Source: Maridesulfovibrio ferrireducens (lineage in GTDB: Bacteria; Desulfobacterota; Desulfovibrionia; Desulfovibrionales; Desulfovibrionaceae). Taken from it: a stretch of 64,000 nt of DNA. This document shows, piece after piece, positions 36,908 through 47,992 of the stretch. Position numbers and translations under genes: made by a program. Position 1 is the stretch's first letter; every line of letters starts with the position of its first letter. The DNA is taken from positions 1-64,000 of the forward strand of contig NZ_FNGA01000007.1 in the NCBI RefSeq assembly GCF_900101105.1, written 5' to 3'. The notes below the pieces were generated by a model that saw only the letters and a list, made by a program, of their open reading frames with translations, searched no databases and was not told where the DNA came from.

Positions 36908-37534
36908 CGAACCAATCCTTGATTTAGAATAATTCACGATTAAGACCCAAAGGCCGGAAACTGACAATAAAAAGCAGAGTTATGCTTCGAATGCAGTTTC
37001 ATCCTCCTCAAACTTTTAAATTATACACAGAGAGCAATACAGATTGGTTAATCAATCAGTTTTTCACTAAAAACTCAATCAAAATAATTAAAAAAATATC
37101 ACTTAGCCTGAAAAAACGAGACTATTAAAGAACTAACACTTTAACCATGTCCGTCTTTTAATCAAGATTATCTCTTTTTGAGATTGATTACCCATCCAGC
37201 ACTGTAATTATGCAAAGATTATGCTACATTCATAGAAATTAATTTTTTTGAATCATAAAAACTATATATGTAACTGAAAAAACAAGATAAAATTATATTT
37301 TAGTCATGACTAAAGACTCAGAAAAGAAAAAAAGGCTGGATTAAGCAGCGAGATTTCTTTTCTGAAGTTAAGCTCAAATTCCTAAAAACAAGACTATGTG
37401 AAGAAGGAGGAAGACAAAAGGCGAGTAATAACAGATGTATGAACCTATTCCGATAAATCAGACATAGGTATTTTTTTTAAGACAAAGAAATATAGAGAGC
37501 AATATGCATTATTATCATTCTTACTTACTATAAT
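36908..37534. other. Promoter region of the rnf operon with a plus-strand terminator-like hairpin
   Basis: No gene is supported. On the plus strand ACCTAT (37443-37448) and ATAGGT (37464-37469) flank a 15-base loop and are followed by eight T, a weak-stemmed terminator shape. On the minus strand a GAGGAGG at 37002-37009 directly abuts an ATG that opens a 20-codon frame to 36940; spacing is wrong for initiation. The rest is AT-rich and must hold the rnf promoter. Confidence 0.4.
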
Positions 37535-40474
37535 TTAAAAACTATCAATTATCATCAAAAGATCATTTTTCTTAATAGGTTTTGCTAAAAAACTACTGCA
37601 CCCGGCATTGAAACAGCGTTGTCTATCTTCTTTAAAAGCATTAGCTGTAAGAGCTACAATAGGTTTTGGATCGAATAAATGCTCTTTTTCGTAATCTCTA
37701 ATCGCTTTAGTTGCCGCAATACCATCCATAACCGGCATTTGAATATCCATAAACACTATATCAAAATCATCTTTTTTATAGGCATTTAATCCTTCCAGCC
37801 CGTTTTCTACCAGAACAACTTCATGCTCAGACTGTTCAAGGTAAAAATCAATAAGCATACGATTACTTTCTGAGTCTTCCACTACAAGAATTCTTTTTTT
37901 ACCGGCACCAGAATTAACAAAATGAAACTTTTCCTCTTTAAAACAAACTCCTTGATCTATTTCATAGCAGGTCTCAAACGGGGCAACAAAATGAAATGTT
38001 GTACCTCTGCCGACTTCTGATTCTACTAAAATTTCACCATCCATCAACTCGGCCAGCCGCTTGGCAATGGCAAGCCCTAATCCTGTTCCGCCATATTTAC
38101 GTGTAGTAGAGGAATCGGCCTGAGCAAAGCTATCAAAAATAGTCTGTAATTTTTCTTGTGGCACTCCTATTCCCGTATCCGAAATACTAAATCTAAAAAG
38201 TCTGCTATTATCTCTTGCTGGAATGGACGAGATATTAATAGAGACAGAACCATGCTCAGTAAATTTTACTGCATTACCCATTATGTTCAGTAAAATCTGC
38301 TTCAAGCGGATTTGATCACCTAAAATAAATTTGGGAGAATCCGGTTCCATTGTACAGGAAAATTCAAGCCCTTTACTTTTGGCAGCAATTGCCATGATTG
38401 AGTCAACTTCCTTTACTGCATCCGTCAAATCAAAGAATAAAGACTCCAGTTCCATCCGTCCTGTTTCTACTTTTGACAAATCAAGAATCTCATTAATCAG
38501 GGACAACAAACTTTTTCCAGCAGATTCAAAAAGGGCTATGTAACGGCTTTGCTCTTCGGTCAATTCTGTTTCAGTAAGCAAATCCGCCACCCCGAGGATG
38601 GAATTCATCGGAGTACGTATTTCATGGCTCATATTAGCTAAAAATTCAGACTTAGCTTTATTTGCAGCCTCTGCCTGTTGTTTAGCCAGCTTCAAAGTTT
38701 TTTCAGCTCTCTTACGCTCAGTAATATCAGAACCTATACACAATATCTCAATCAGCTCATTATCAGGACCGTATAATGCTTTATTGGACCAATTCACCCA
38801 GATACGGCTACCATCCTTAAGCATGTTTTCATTTTCATTGATCATAAAATCTTCGGGCTTATCAAAGAGACTATTAATCATCTTCCGCAGATCACGCCCA
38901 GAACTCTCCATTTCAGGAACTATGGTTCCAACGATGCATTCACCTAAAATTTCATCGCGTGAATAGCCAAATAATTTTTCTGCGAATTCATTGAAAAAGG
39001 TTACGCGACCAACTTGATCCAGACGCAAAATAATGCTGGCAGCATTTTCTACCAACTCCTCATAAAGTTGCGTGCTCTCTCTGAGTCGTCTTTCAGCAAG
39101 TTTACGATCCGCTACTTCTTGTTCTAACTCGTCACGTGAAGCCGTTGTTTCAATAAGCTGTTTGTTCGTGGTTTCCAAACTTATAACGTATTGTTCAATA
39201 TCTTCTTTGGCTTGAAGAAGTTGTTTCTCGGCCTGTTTGCGAGAAGTAATATCCACAAAACATTCAAGAAGTTGCTCTTTACCATCAATAACGACAGTAC
39301 TGACTGTTTTTTGAATAGTTAGATTTTTGCCTGTTGCTGTAACAAGAATGCGCTCTGACTTATCCACCTCTTGTCCCAAATCAAGCACAGGACACTGCTC
39401 TTTGTCTGCCGCACAAATAAAATCATGACAGACACGACCTATAATCTGTTCACGATCCAGCCCGATCAACCTGCATGCTTCCTCATTGGAGTCCGTTATT
39501 ATGCGGGTTTGCGGATCAATAAGAATCACTCCGGCCTGAATAGAAGAAAGTATAGTGCTCAGCCGGGCTTCACTTTGTAACAATGATTCTTCAACTTGTT
39601 TGCGCTTTGAAAAATCTTCCACAATAGCGATTACTTCTGACGATTCTTTTTCGGGAGTGACGGGATTAAAGACAGCTCTCAGATAGCCTCGCTTGCCTCC
39701 CGTAACAGAGGTATAAAAATCTTCATAGCAGGATGGTTCACCGGATAAAGCTTTAGTCAGAGCAACTCCCATTTCTGGAGAACTGTCACGTGCAGTATTA
39801 AATCCTAATAACTTTTCTCTGGTTGACCCCATTAGATGGACAAACTGATTATTACAATTAACAATAAGTCCATCTGCATCGAAATGAATCATGCCGAGAG
39901 GAGAATGTTCAAAAATAACGCGGAGACGACGCTCATTTGCACCAAGCTCCTGCACAGCCTGTTTGCGCTCGGCGACTTCTCGATGCAGCTCAGCATTAAG
40001 TTCGGCATAGCGCTGGTAACTGACACATGAAAGACAGACATTCGCTATCTTCGTATTTAAAGGTAACAAAGACTTTATCAACGAATCTTTAAACGGCTCA
40101 CCACTTTTAAGCAGGGCCACAAAACCGAATCCCGGCAAATTAAAAAGGTACGCATGGCGATTATCAACAACTTTATGGAGAGGAAGAGATAAACGAACCT
40201 CATCTAACTCTTTACGATTCGAACAAACCATAATCATATCAACAAAAGAACTTATAGCTTTATGTGTCTGCCCTAAACTAGGAATAACCGAAACAATTTC
40301 ATGCCGAAGAGATTCCTGACTATTCTCCTTCTCCATAAAAACAACCCCGGACATACATCCGAGACGACGCAGATAAACAGACATTCCTTCTGAAAGAACC
40401 TCTTTCAAATCTAAACTGTTTCCAAATGCCATTGCCAAATCCAAAAGGATCTGCTCCTGAATACGTATGCTCAT
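37535..40474 (-). CDS. Hybrid sensor histidine kinase with three PAS domains
   Basis: A 979-residue cytoplasmic hybrid kinase. A GAF-like N-terminal 160 residues is followed by three PAS domains (about 185-295, 300-415 and 465-590), separated by coiled coils. A HisKA domain has the phospho-accepting His in [12 protein letters not shown], an HATPase domain has NIMGNAVKF and the GTGLGLAI loop, and a C-terminal receiver has the Asp in [12 protein letters not shown]. There is no membrane segment. It overlaps the FIST protein gene by 4 bases (ATGA), so the FIST protein is the probable sensory partner. No output response regulator is adjacent. Confidence 0.92.
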   Translation of the reverse strand: MSIRIQEQILLDLAMAFGNSLDLKEVLSEGMSVYLRRLGCMSGVVFMEKENSQESLRHEIVSVIPSLGQTHKAISSFVDMIMVCSNRKELDEVRLSLPLHKVVDNRHAYLFNLPGFGFVALLKSGEPFKDSLIKSLLPLNTKIANVCLSCVSYQRYAELNAELHREVAERKQAVQELGANERRLRVIFEHSPLGMIHFDADGLIVNCNNQFVHLMGSTREKLLGFNTARDSSPEMGVALTKALSGEPSCYEDFYTSVTGGKRGYLRAVFNPVTPEKESSEVIAIVEDFSKRKQVEESLLQSEARLSTILSSIQAGVILIDPQTRIITDSNEEACRLIGLDREQIIGRVCHDFICAADKEQCPVLDLGQEVDKSERILVTATGKNLTIQKTVSTVVIDGKEQLLECFVDITSRKQAEKQLLQAKEDIEQYVISLETTNKQLIETTASRDELEQEVADRKLAERRLRESTQLYEELVENAASIILRLDQVGRVTFFNEFAEKLFGYSRDEILGECIVGTIVPEMESSGRDLRKMINSLFDKPEDFMINENENMLKDGSRIWVNWSNKALYGPDNELIEILCIGSDITERKRAEKTLKLAKQQAEAANKAKSEFLANMSHEIRTPMNSILGVADLLTETELTEEQSRYIALFESAGKSLLSLINEILDLSKVETGRMELESLFFDLTDAVKEVDSIMAIAAKSKGLEFSCTMEPDSPKFILGDQIRLKQILLNIMGNAVKFTEHGSVSINISSIPARDNSRLFRFSISDTGIGVPQEKLQTIFDSFAQADSSTTRKYGGTGLGLAIAKRLAELMDGEILVESEVGRGTTFHFVAPFETCYEIDQGVCFKEEKFHFVNSGAGKKRILVVEDSESNRMLIDFYLEQSEHEVVLVENGLEGLNAYKKDDFDIVFMDIQMPVMDGIAATKAIRDYEKEHLFDPKPIVALTANAFKEDRQRCFNAGCSSFLAKPIKKNDLLMIIDSF

Positions 40475-41589
40475 ACGTTCTCCAGCATCGCAACCACAAC
40501 AGTCTTGTTATGAAAATCCAAGTATTCCTGCCCAATATTAGCAATCTCGCCCAAAGTTAAAGCCCCTACAAGCGGAACACCTTCACTTTGAACAACGGAA
40601 AGTTCACGCTTATAATCGTCCTGCAAGAAAAGAAATCTCGAGACACAATCTATACATAAACTCAGAGATGCTGTTCCTTCCAGATTATCAATGGCGACCT
40701 GCTTAGCCTGACATGCGGCGTCAATTAAATCGTCTGGATTTCCATGCAAAATCTTGACAAAAGAACCTTCTGGAACTTCTCCAACACAAACGATATTACC
40801 CTCTTCATCCAGCACTGCCGGATCACGAACAACAGGTTCTGCAAAAAGTCTGGCAAGCCCGAAAGGATAATTTCTAGATAATCCGCCAAAAGTTGCAATA
40901 CTCATATGGTATTCTGAATGCTCATTAACCGCCTGCCTGTATACTTCAAAAGCTGGCTGCCAATCCAACGATTTAAGAACATTATGATCTGATTCAGTGA
41001 CTTTAAAAGGGCCGCAAACCGGACGATAGCCATGTTTTACGCCGATAGAACTGGAAATATCAATTCCTGCGAGAATTGCCGCGTCAACTAACAACCCTTC
41101 ATTACACATAAGACATGGAGCCTGATTAAAATCCAAAGACCCGGCTCCGCCGCCTATATAAGTTATTTCCAGTCCTAAAACTTCAAACAAAGATTGAACA
41201 AACGAGGAAACTCTCTTAGCCATCGCATCCGCAAAAATAAGTAAAGTTGGTGGCATTTTATTCTGGGCAAAAGTTTGCTCTAACTTTTCGTTATAATTGG
41301 CTTTGAAATTACTTAATCCTTTCACAATATGCGTACTAAACGGGCATGTCAGCCCTACGACGACTGTTCCTTTATCCATTTTTTCAATATTATGAAAAAT
41401 AGAAGGGAAAACACCTCCGATCACAGGTAAGGAATATTCAGTTAAAATAGGGTCAAGCTGCTCTGAAGTGAAGCCATTCGCATGGCAGGCAAAAACAATA
41501 ACACCCGTAATAGTAGGATCTTGTTTCATACTTAAAAGTATGTCCTGAAAATTTTGAACAGTGCCTGATGGATCCACTTTTATTTGCAT
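40471..41589 (-). CDS. FIST-domain sensory protein
   Basis: A 372-residue protein with FIST N and FIST C domains, found beside or within signal-transduction proteins and thought to bind small molecules such as amino acids. GVIVFACHANGF and VIGGVFPSIF mark the N domain; GALTLGEIAN is the typical end of the C domain. It has no signal peptide. It is coupled by a 4-base overlap to the hybrid kinase. Confidence 0.88.
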   Translation of the reverse strand: MQIKVDPSGTVQNFQDILLSMKQDPTITGVIVFACHANGFTSEQLDPILTEYSLPVIGGVFPSIFHNIEKMDKGTVVVGLTCPFSTHIVKGLSNFKANYNEKLEQTFAQNKMPPTLLIFADAMAKRVSSFVQSLFEVLGLEITYIGGGAGSLDFNQAPCLMCNEGLLVDAAILAGIDISSSIGVKHGYRPVCGPFKVTESDHNVLKSLDWQPAFEVYRQAVNEHSEYHMSIATFGGLSRNYPFGLARLFAEPVVRDPAVLDEEGNIVCVGEVPEGSFVKILHGNPDDLIDAACQAKQVAIDNLEGTASLSLCIDCVSRFLFLQDDYKRELSVVQSEGVPLVGALTLGEIANIGQEYLDFHNKTVVVAMLENV

Positions 41590-41718
41590 GTATACTCCAC
41601 ATTAGTAATGTATCTAGTACCATAGCATGACTCTCATGCAAATCAAACTTATTTTGTTCACATTTGCGGATCTAATAATAACTTATACAAAGAATTCTGC
41701 ATAGATGCTTAATAAAGT

Positions 41719-41750
41719 TAAAGGCGCGAAAAAAAATTTTCGCGCCTTTA
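41719..41750 (-). terminator. Terminator after the phosphodiesterase gene
   Basis: TAAAGGCGCGAAAA (41719-41732) pairs with TTTTCGCGCCTTTA (41737-41750). It lies 43 bases past the stop at 41793 and can act on both strands. Confidence 0.8.
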
Positions 41751-41792
41751 ACAGTATAAATTTATCACCCAGAATTTTAGAAAAAAATATAA

Positions 41793-42911
41793 CTAAATCT
41801 TAATGTGAATCAACAAAATTTCAGGACGGCTGTTAGTACGCATCGGAGGGCCCCAAAACCCGACACCGCAACTGATGTAATACCAAGTCTTACCCTTTTG
41901 AAATGGTCCCCATCCCTTTTCATAGATTTTATCAATTATGAAATTAAACGGAAAAAGCTGACCATTATGAGTATGTCCGGAGATTTGCAAAGCAACCCCG
42001 TCCTTCTCAGCTTCTTCAAGTTTGCGAGGTGTATGATCGAGTACAACAATGGGCAAATCATTATTATCCGGAATAATTTCAATTAATGATTTTCTAGTAC
42101 TATTACGAATGGTTGCCGAAAAATCATTGCGCCCGACAAGTAAGAACTTGCCATCAACAGATTCAGCCTCGTCAGACAGAACAGTAATCCCCTGCTCTTC
42201 AAGTATTTTTTCAGCCCACTTGTCACCTAGATAATATTCATGATTCCCAAGAACCGCATATTTTCCCAGAGGTGCTTTCAAACGTGCAAGTTCATTAACA
42301 GCACCGCTAAGTTCTGCGTCTCGATCATCAAGAATATCACCAACTAAAAGGATTATATCGGGCGTCATCTGATTAATGGATGTGACAATCTTACCAACCC
42401 GCGCGCGGCTCATAAGTTTTCCGGCATGAAGATCTGTTATTGCGGCAATGTCATATTCTGTCCCGGCTGTCGCATTACTACTTCTTAGATCAAATTCAAG
42501 CTCACGAATAACAGGAGATGTGGCATTAATATAACCTCCTATAGCCATAAGAGCCGAAAGGAGACATAAGCCTGCGAAAATTTTAACTTTAGGTATTATA
42601 AAATCCGGAGCCATAAGCTTCATACCGAACCGGATAGGCTCGATACAAAGTCCCAGCGGAACCATACAGGCAATAATGGCGGCCCATGTATATCCGGTTC
42701 CTTGTAGGAAAAGCTTGGTGGCATATGGAATATCAGCTTTAAAAAAAATAGTCAGAGGCAACGAAGCAGTCATAACATCGGTAAGGATGAGAATTCCGCG
42801 CTTAGTTTTAGGCTTCTCGCTTAACATACGGCAAATCCACAGCCGTATATAAAAATAGCAGAAGAAATATATTAGTGTAGCTTTAACGTAAAAAGACATA
42901 AACTTTAGCAC
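41793..42911 (-). CDS. Membrane metallophosphoesterase (YkuE/YaeI-like)
   Basis: A 372-residue protein with four or five N-terminal membrane helices and a calcineurin-like phosphoesterase domain from about 155. The two-metal motifs are complete: TDLHAG, GDILDDRD, GNHEYY and SGHTHNGQ. Relatives with this layout are lipid-related phosphohydrolases acting at the membrane; the substrate is unknown. It overlaps the L-serine dehydratase gene by 7 bases, so the two are co-transcribed. Confidence 0.88.
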   Translation of the reverse strand: MLKFMSFYVKATLIYFFCYFYIRLWICRMLSEKPKTKRGILILTDVMTASLPLTIFFKADIPYATKLFLQGTGYTWAAIIACMVPLGLCIEPIRFGMKLMAPDFIIPKVKIFAGLCLLSALMAIGGYINATSPVIRELEFDLRSSNATAGTEYDIAAITDLHAGKLMSRARVGKIVTSINQMTPDIILLVGDILDDRDAELSGAVNELARLKAPLGKYAVLGNHEYYLGDKWAEKILEEQGITVLSDEAESVDGKFLLVGRNDFSATIRNSTRKSLIEIIPDNNDLPIVVLDHTPRKLEEAEKDGVALQISGHTHNGQLFPFNFIIDKIYEKGWGPFQKGKTWYYISCGVGFWGPPMRTNSRPEILLIHIKI

Positions 42912-44116
42912 TTACAGCGAGCATTATAAGCTTTAGCAAGTCCGCCGTTTGAAGTTTCACGATAAAGACTAGGTAAATCGTGTCCGGTCTCTTTCATTAC
43001 TGTGACAACCTCATCAAATGAAATTCTGTGAGTGCCGTCTGAAAGAATAGACATCTGTGCGCGGGCCAATGCACGAGTTGCAGCGCAGGCATTACGTTCG
43101 ATACAGGGAATCTGCACCAATCCGTCAACGGGATCACAGGTAAGTCCCAAGTGATGTTCAAGCCCCATTTCCGCCGCATATTCTATCTGACGAAGAGTTC
43201 CACCCATCAACTGAGTTGCCGCTGCGGAAGCCATGGCACATGCTGAACCGACCTCTCCCTGACACCCTACTTCCGCTCCAGATATTGAAGCATTCGTTTT
43301 AATTACATTCCCGAATAATCCAGCAGTTGCCAAAGCGCGGATAAGATCATTTTCTTTTAAATCGTAAAGGTCTTTGAGATATCTGAGGGTCGCGGGAACA
43401 ATACCGCAGGAGCCGCAGGTCGGAGCAGTTACGATTACACCGCCAGCAGCATTTTCTTCAGAAACTGCAAGCGCATAGGCTGTAGTAAGCCCGGTCAACT
43501 GCATATCATGACTAGCCAGATGTGTCCGGCGCAAATATGATTTGGCCTGTCTCCTAAGTCCGATGGAACCGGGAAGTACGCCCTCAGCGTCAAGACCGCG
43601 CTCTAAAGATTTTTCCATTGCAATCCATATGTTACGCAAAAAATACCAAATTTCAGAACCTTCGCACTGCTCGACATATTCCCAGTATGTTATCCCTTTA
43701 TCTTCGCAGTGAGCCATGATTGCTGCAATATACTGCTCCTTATAAACAGGTTCAATGCTGGATGAACATTTACCTTCTTCCCGAATGGCTCCACCGCCGA
43801 CACTGTATACTTTCCACGAATCAACGACTTCTTTACTTTCATTTAGAGCTTCAAAGAGCATACCGTTAGGATGCTCAACCATCTTTTCTTCCGCCTTCCA
43901 GACTATTTCTGTCTTTTCTTCACCAAGCACAGAAATCACTGCCCAATCGGTAAGATGTCCTTTTCCTGTTGCGGCAAGGCTCTCAAAAAGAGTTACGCGA
44001 AAAAAAGGAATTGTCGGATGTTTTTCAAGAAAACGCTCAGCAGCCATCCTCGGCCCCATAGTATGACTGGAAGAAGGTCCGACCCCGATGCGATATAGTT
44101 CTTTTAATGATTCCAT
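42905..44116 (-). CDS. sdaA: L-serine dehydratase, iron-sulfur type, single chain
   Basis: A 403-residue enzyme that converts L-serine to pyruvate and ammonia with a [4Fe-4S] cluster. Both family halves are in one chain: GPSSSHTMGP at the N-terminus (beta-type domain) and APTCGSCGIVP, GCQGEVGSACAMA and LTCDPVDGLVQIPC in the alpha-type domain, which supply the cluster cysteines. Pyruvate made here could feed energy metabolism in a sulfate reducer. The downstream phosphoesterase gene overlaps its end. Confidence 0.92.
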   Translation of the reverse strand: MESLKELYRIGVGPSSSHTMGPRMAAERFLEKHPTIPFFRVTLFESLAATGKGHLTDWAVISVLGEEKTEIVWKAEEKMVEHPNGMLFEALNESKEVVDSWKVYSVGGGAIREEGKCSSSIEPVYKEQYIAAIMAHCEDKGITYWEYVEQCEGSEIWYFLRNIWIAMEKSLERGLDAEGVLPGSIGLRRQAKSYLRRTHLASHDMQLTGLTTAYALAVSEENAAGGVIVTAPTCGSCGIVPATLRYLKDLYDLKENDLIRALATAGLFGNVIKTNASISGAEVGCQGEVGSACAMASAAATQLMGGTLRQIEYAAEMGLEHHLGLTCDPVDGLVQIPCIERNACAATRALARAQMSILSDGTHRISFDEVVTVMKETGHDLPSLYRETSNGGLAKAYNARCKC

Positions 44117-44311
44117 TTTCTATTCCTTATAATATTAAGCAAGGCGTAAACTTCATTATTTCGTATACTATAACAGAATTAATGCATTCATAAATACGCA
44201 ATAAATTGGGTTAAATTATACATATTAACTCCGAATCCGTTCGTATAATAACGGTAAAATGAATTAGGTCAAAGCTAATTTAAGTAATTAGAAAAAAGGA
44301 CAACTAAACAT

Positions 44312-45502
44312 TTATTTTTTCTGTGGAAACCAACCGGCTGTTCGCTTACAAACACCAACAAGCATAAGCATTACAGGAACCTCGATTAAAACCCCTACAA
44401 CAGTGGCGAGAGCGGCACCGGATGAAAGCCCGAAAATCATAACGGCTGTAGCAATTGCGACTTCGAAATGATTCGATGCTCCGATCATCGCAGCAGGAGC
44501 GGCATCCTCGTAATTCAACTTCATAAATTTAGCAGCGCCATATCCTAATGCAAAAATAAAAACAGTCTGTAGAAACAACGGTATTGAAATCCAGAGAATA
44601 GTTAATGGATTAGCGAGAATTACTTCGCCTTTGAAGCTGAACAGCAGGATCAAAGTCAAAAGCAATGCACTGATAGTTATAGGCGTTAATACGTGCAAAA
44701 ACTTTTCTTTGAACCAAGTCTCACCCTTCGACTTGATAATCCACTTCCGAGAAAAATATCCGGCAAACAAAGGTAAAGCCACATAAATGGTGACAGATAA
44801 AAGAAGTGCCTGCCACGGAACAGGAAGTTGACCTACTCCAAGTAAAAATCCACCAAGTACACCATAAAGAATCAACATCGCCAATGAGTTGATGGCAACC
44901 ATGACCAGCGTCAGCCCGTCATTACCTCGCGCAAGATAGCCCCAAACCAGCACCATTGCCGTACAAGGTGCTATTCCCAGAAGAATACACCCGGCAAAGT
45001 AACTGCGCCAAAGCGGAATTTGCAGCATCTTGATTCCGTCCTGCAAAACAACAGTCCCTGCGCCGTGCATTGAACCGACGGTCAAATCGAGTCCAAACGG
45101 CATTTTTACAAGATCGACCGCATCAACTCCGATAAAACTTTTAAAACAGTAACCGAGAAAAAATATCGCAATGGCGTACATGGTAAACGGCTTAATACAC
45201 CAATTGATAAACAGAGTCAGAAATACAGGCTTACCGCTCTTTCCTGCCTTGATAACACTGGCAAAATCAATTTTTACCATAATTGGATACATCATAAAAA
45301 AGAGGCAGATCGCAATCGGAATGGAAACAACCGGAGCACCGTTAACATTGATCGACATGCCATCAAGTGTCTTGGCTAATCCCGGTGCGACTTTGCCTAG
45401 AAAAACACCACCGATAATACATAAGCCCACCCAGACCGTCAGGTAGCGCTCAAATATGCTGGTCATTTTCCGATCATTTGCTGAACAGGTTTTCTTAGTC
45501 AT
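44312..45502 (-). CDS. acr3: Arsenite efflux permease, ACR3 family
   Basis: A 396-residue transporter with ten predicted helices that exports arsenite. [12 protein letters not shown] carries the conserved Cys, and the SNHFEVAIA block matches the ACR3 family. I start at ATG 45502 because GGGAGG then sits 11 bases upstream; the GTG 12 bases earlier lies against the site itself. It follows arsC in the same direction, forming an arsenic resistance pair. Confidence 0.93.
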   Translation of the reverse strand: MTKKTCSANDRKMTSIFERYLTVWVGLCIIGGVFLGKVAPGLAKTLDGMSINVNGAPVVSIPIAICLFFMMYPIMVKIDFASVIKAGKSGKPVFLTLFINWCIKPFTMYAIAIFFLGYCFKSFIGVDAVDLVKMPFGLDLTVGSMHGAGTVVLQDGIKMLQIPLWRSYFAGCILLGIAPCTAMVLVWGYLARGNDGLTLVMVAINSLAMLILYGVLGGFLLGVGQLPVPWQALLLSVTIYVALPLFAGYFSRKWIIKSKGETWFKEKFLHVLTPITISALLLTLILLFSFKGEVILANPLTILWISIPLFLQTVFIFALGYGAAKFMKLNYEDAAPAAMIGASNHFEVAIATAVMIFGLSSGAALATVVGVLIEVPVMLMLVGVCKRTAGWFPQKK

Positions 45503-45548
45503 TTCTAAAGACACCTCCCAAATCCGCTCATGGTTATAATGATAAATT

Positions 45549-45992
45549 TCACTTCAAACTCTCAGGAAGCGTTTCAACATAAGCTTTAATTTCATCACGC
45601 ACTTTTCTGTAACAATCGAGTTGTTCTTCTTCTGATGCGCCTTTATCCGCTAATTCCTTAGCCCTCTTTGGAGGATCATCAAAACCGACGTGCGTAACTT
45701 TACAATTACCGGGAAAATATGGACAGGTTTCATGCGCATGCCCGCAAACGGTAACAACAACATCAATTGGAACATCCTTGAACTCATCGATATGGCGGGA
45801 TTTATGTCCCGAAATATCAACTCCAGCTTCCGCCATTACTTTCACAGCATTCAGATTCAGACCATGAATCTCAATTCCGGCAGAATAAGCGTTAATCATG
45901 TCACTTTTAATATGGCGCGCCCACCCTTCAGCCATCTGGCTTCTGCATGAATTTCCGGTACAAAGAAAAAGTATATTCAGTTTATTATCCAT
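45549..45992 (-). CDS. arsC: Arsenate reductase, thioredoxin-coupled type
   Basis: A 147-residue enzyme of the low-molecular-weight phosphatase fold that reduces arsenate to arsenite. The P-loop CTGNSCR has Cys11, and the other redox cysteines are Cys83 and Cys90 (VCGHAHETC), the triad of thioredoxin-dependent ArsC. The product is exported by the adjacent Acr3. No ArsR repressor is in the neighbourhood, so control is unclear. Confidence 0.94.
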   Translation of the reverse strand: MDNKLNILFLCTGNSCRSQMAEGWARHIKSDMINAYSAGIEIHGLNLNAVKVMAEAGVDISGHKSRHIDEFKDVPIDVVVTVCGHAHETCPYFPGNCKVTHVGFDDPPKRAKELADKGASEEEQLDCYRKVRDEIKAYVETLPESLK

Positions 45993-46082
45993 CTATAAAG
46001 AGTTCCTTATTTAGGACAACATTTAGCGGGGTGATAGGCGGACATTTCAAAAAATCTGGAATGGTTGAACTTAAAATTAAAT

Positions 46083-46412
46083 CTACTGAGTTGAAGTTGA
46101 AAAATTTAAACCGACAACCCCGACAATAATAAGCATAAGTGATGCTATTTTCATCGCAGACACTCGTTCGCCTAAAAAGCAAATCCCGATAAGAGCAACG
46201 GCTGCCGTTCCGATACCGGCCCATACCGCATACGCAATACCTACTTCAATTTTTTTCAATACAACTGAAAGCCCCCAAAAGGAGAGACCGTAAAAAATAA
46301 AAACAAAAATAGTCGGAATTATCCTGCTGAAACCATGAGAATATTTCAGACACAAAGTACCACTTACTTCAGCAAAAATTGAAATAAAAAGAATCATCCA
46401 GCTATAAAGCAT
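46083..46412 (-). CDS. Small multidrug resistance (SMR) transporter
   Basis: A 109-residue, four-helix protein of the EmrE/SugE family. The membrane-buried Glu is seen in FAEVSGT in helix 1, and YAVWAGIGT in helix 3 is the family signature. It exchanges protons for cationic compounds such as quaternary ammonium or guanidinium. It lies 90 bases upstream of arsC on the same strand and may be co-transcribed. Confidence 0.9.
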   Translation of the reverse strand: MLYSWMILFISIFAEVSGTLCLKYSHGFSRIIPTIFVFIFYGLSFWGLSVVLKKIEVGIAYAVWAGIGTAAVALIGICFLGERVSAMKIASLMLIIVGVVGLNFSTSTQ

Positions 46413-46452
46413 CCTTTCTCCAGTTACATATAATCATCTAAAATAGTTATGT

Positions 46453-47439
46453 TTATTCAACAAAAGTAGCTTTATCCCTGATTTGGCGAGGAAGCACAAT
46501 TCTCCATTTTTTAAGTTCAGAGGAACTAAAAAGAAAAAGCCCCTGAGTCGGAATAATCGGCTTAATTCTATTAACGGGTACTCCATTCAAAATATCTAAA
46601 ACAATTTTACCTGCTGTTGAACCTTGAATCTCTCCACTTAAAACTAATCCGCCGATAGTTTTATTTTTACCAACGTTCATTTCCCAAAAAGCAAAAAGAG
46701 GGATCGGTGTGTTTTTATAAGTCCATGCCATAATATCATCACTGGTTACGTACTTCTTACCCTCATAAACAGTCTGAAACAGGCCGAGTATGATAGCGGA
46801 ATAACCTTTTTCATCAGATCGATTTACAATATCTTTCCAATCATTAAAGGAACCAATAAGCTTGATATCTACCTGAACATCACCAATACGTAAACTTTTA
46901 CATCCTTCAAATACAGAATCACACAATACTTTGGAGGTTGTTCCTGTGTCTAATAACACTAAAATTTTACCATCTTCGATATGCAATATTTTCTTTAAAT
47001 ATTTAACTGAGCGCTTATACAACGGTCTTTCAAGCACTCCGGTAATATTCTTATTAAGCGGAATGTAACTCCGTGGATTATTATTAATCCCAAGATAAAC
47101 AACTGGAGTTTCTGTTTCAATAAACTTGCTTCCTAAAAACTTAATAGCATTATCATCAGCTAAAACAACAACATCCGGCATCAAAGTGGTATAAGCCTCC
47201 CAAGCAAGCGCGGCTCTCTCTTCATACTGCTCAACTTTTATTCTCTTAGTGTCCATTCTGAAATAATAAATATCAGCAACATCTTTCAAAATTGACTCAA
47301 GTCCCCTTTCATAATTGATATCCCACTGATACTCAGCATGATAACTTTCAATAACTAAAACTTTAGGTTTAGCATGAGCGCTGGTTGAGCATATTAAGAA
47401 TATAAATGCCACTAAAAGAATTAAGCCCTTATTAAACAT
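46453..47439 (-). CDS. Periplasmic binding protein, ABC_sub_bind-like
   Basis: A 328-residue protein with a signal peptide ending SAHA. The pattern KVLVIESYHAEYQWD, VVVLADDNA and PVVYLGINNNP matches periplasmic binding proteins of the ABC_sub_bind family, which are often sensory or uptake components. No permease or ATPase is adjacent. It is the third gene of an operon after a kinase-like protein and a universal stress protein, so a signalling role is plausible. Confidence 0.75.
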   Translation of the reverse strand: MFNKGLILLVAFIFLICSTSAHAKPKVLVIESYHAEYQWDINYERGLESILKDVADIYYFRMDTKRIKVEQYEERAALAWEAYTTLMPDVVVLADDNAIKFLGSKFIETETPVVYLGINNNPRSYIPLNKNITGVLERPLYKRSVKYLKKILHIEDGKILVLLDTGTTSKVLCDSVFEGCKSLRIGDVQVDIKLIGSFNDWKDIVNRSDEKGYSAIILGLFQTVYEGKKYVTSDDIMAWTYKNTPIPLFAFWEMNVGKNKTIGGLVLSGEIQGSTAGKIVLDILNGVPVNRIKPIIPTQGLFLFSSSELKKWRIVLPRQIRDKATFVE

Positions 47440-47463
47440 AAATCACCACCTGCCATAAAAGAA

Positions 47464-47952
47464 TCAGTTTATGACCCATACTGTGCAATCAATTGCAGAC
47501 TGAACAACTTTTGTTGAAACAGAACCGAATAAAAATTCCTGAGCCTTACTGACTCCTCTCCTTCCGACCACAAGGGTGTCATATTGACCTTCTTCTCTGA
47601 TTCTTAAAATATCCATCCCTATACTTCGTCCTGTAGTACAAATATCTGTTTCATGAAAAGGAGATTGACAACTTGCAAAGTATTCAACGAAAGCTATTTC
47701 AGACGAAATTCCAGCACTTAGAATAATTTTTTTGGCTTCTGCAAGCTTCTGATTAATCTCTTTTTCATTTTCTTCGCATTGTTTAACCCATGAATTTTCA
47801 TCCGGGAAAATATCTTTATCAGGCAATCGTTCAACATAAAGTATTGTAACTGCGCTGACAGGACAGTTTTTTACAATATCAACTACGTACTCTACAGCCT
47901 TAAAAGAGTTTTCGGAACCATCAAAAGCAACAAGTATCTTATTAAGTTTCAC
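47464..47952 (-). CDS. Universal stress protein (UspA family)
   Basis: A 162-residue single-domain UspA protein. The N-terminal KILVAFDGSENSFKAVEY and the C-terminal GRRGVSKAQEFLFGSVSTKVV give the ATP-binding pattern G-x2-G-x9-GS. It lies between the kinase-like gene (40 bases) and the binding protein (24 bases), all on the minus strand. Confidence 0.9.
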   Translation of the reverse strand: MKLNKILVAFDGSENSFKAVEYVVDIVKNCPVSAVTILYVERLPDKDIFPDENSWVKQCEENEKEINQKLAEAKKIILSAGISSEIAFVEYFASCQSPFHETDICTTGRSIGMDILRIREEGQYDTLVVGRRGVSKAQEFLFGSVSTKVVQSAIDCTVWVIN

Positions 47953-47992
47953 AGTTTAACCCTCCTACGAAATTTGTACAGGTAACCGAAAG

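Noticed and set aside
36940-37002. 20-codon leader-like frame before the cytochrome gene
   Set aside because: GAGGAGG touches the ATG directly, so spacing is wrong for initiation, and it overlaps possible cytochrome start codons.
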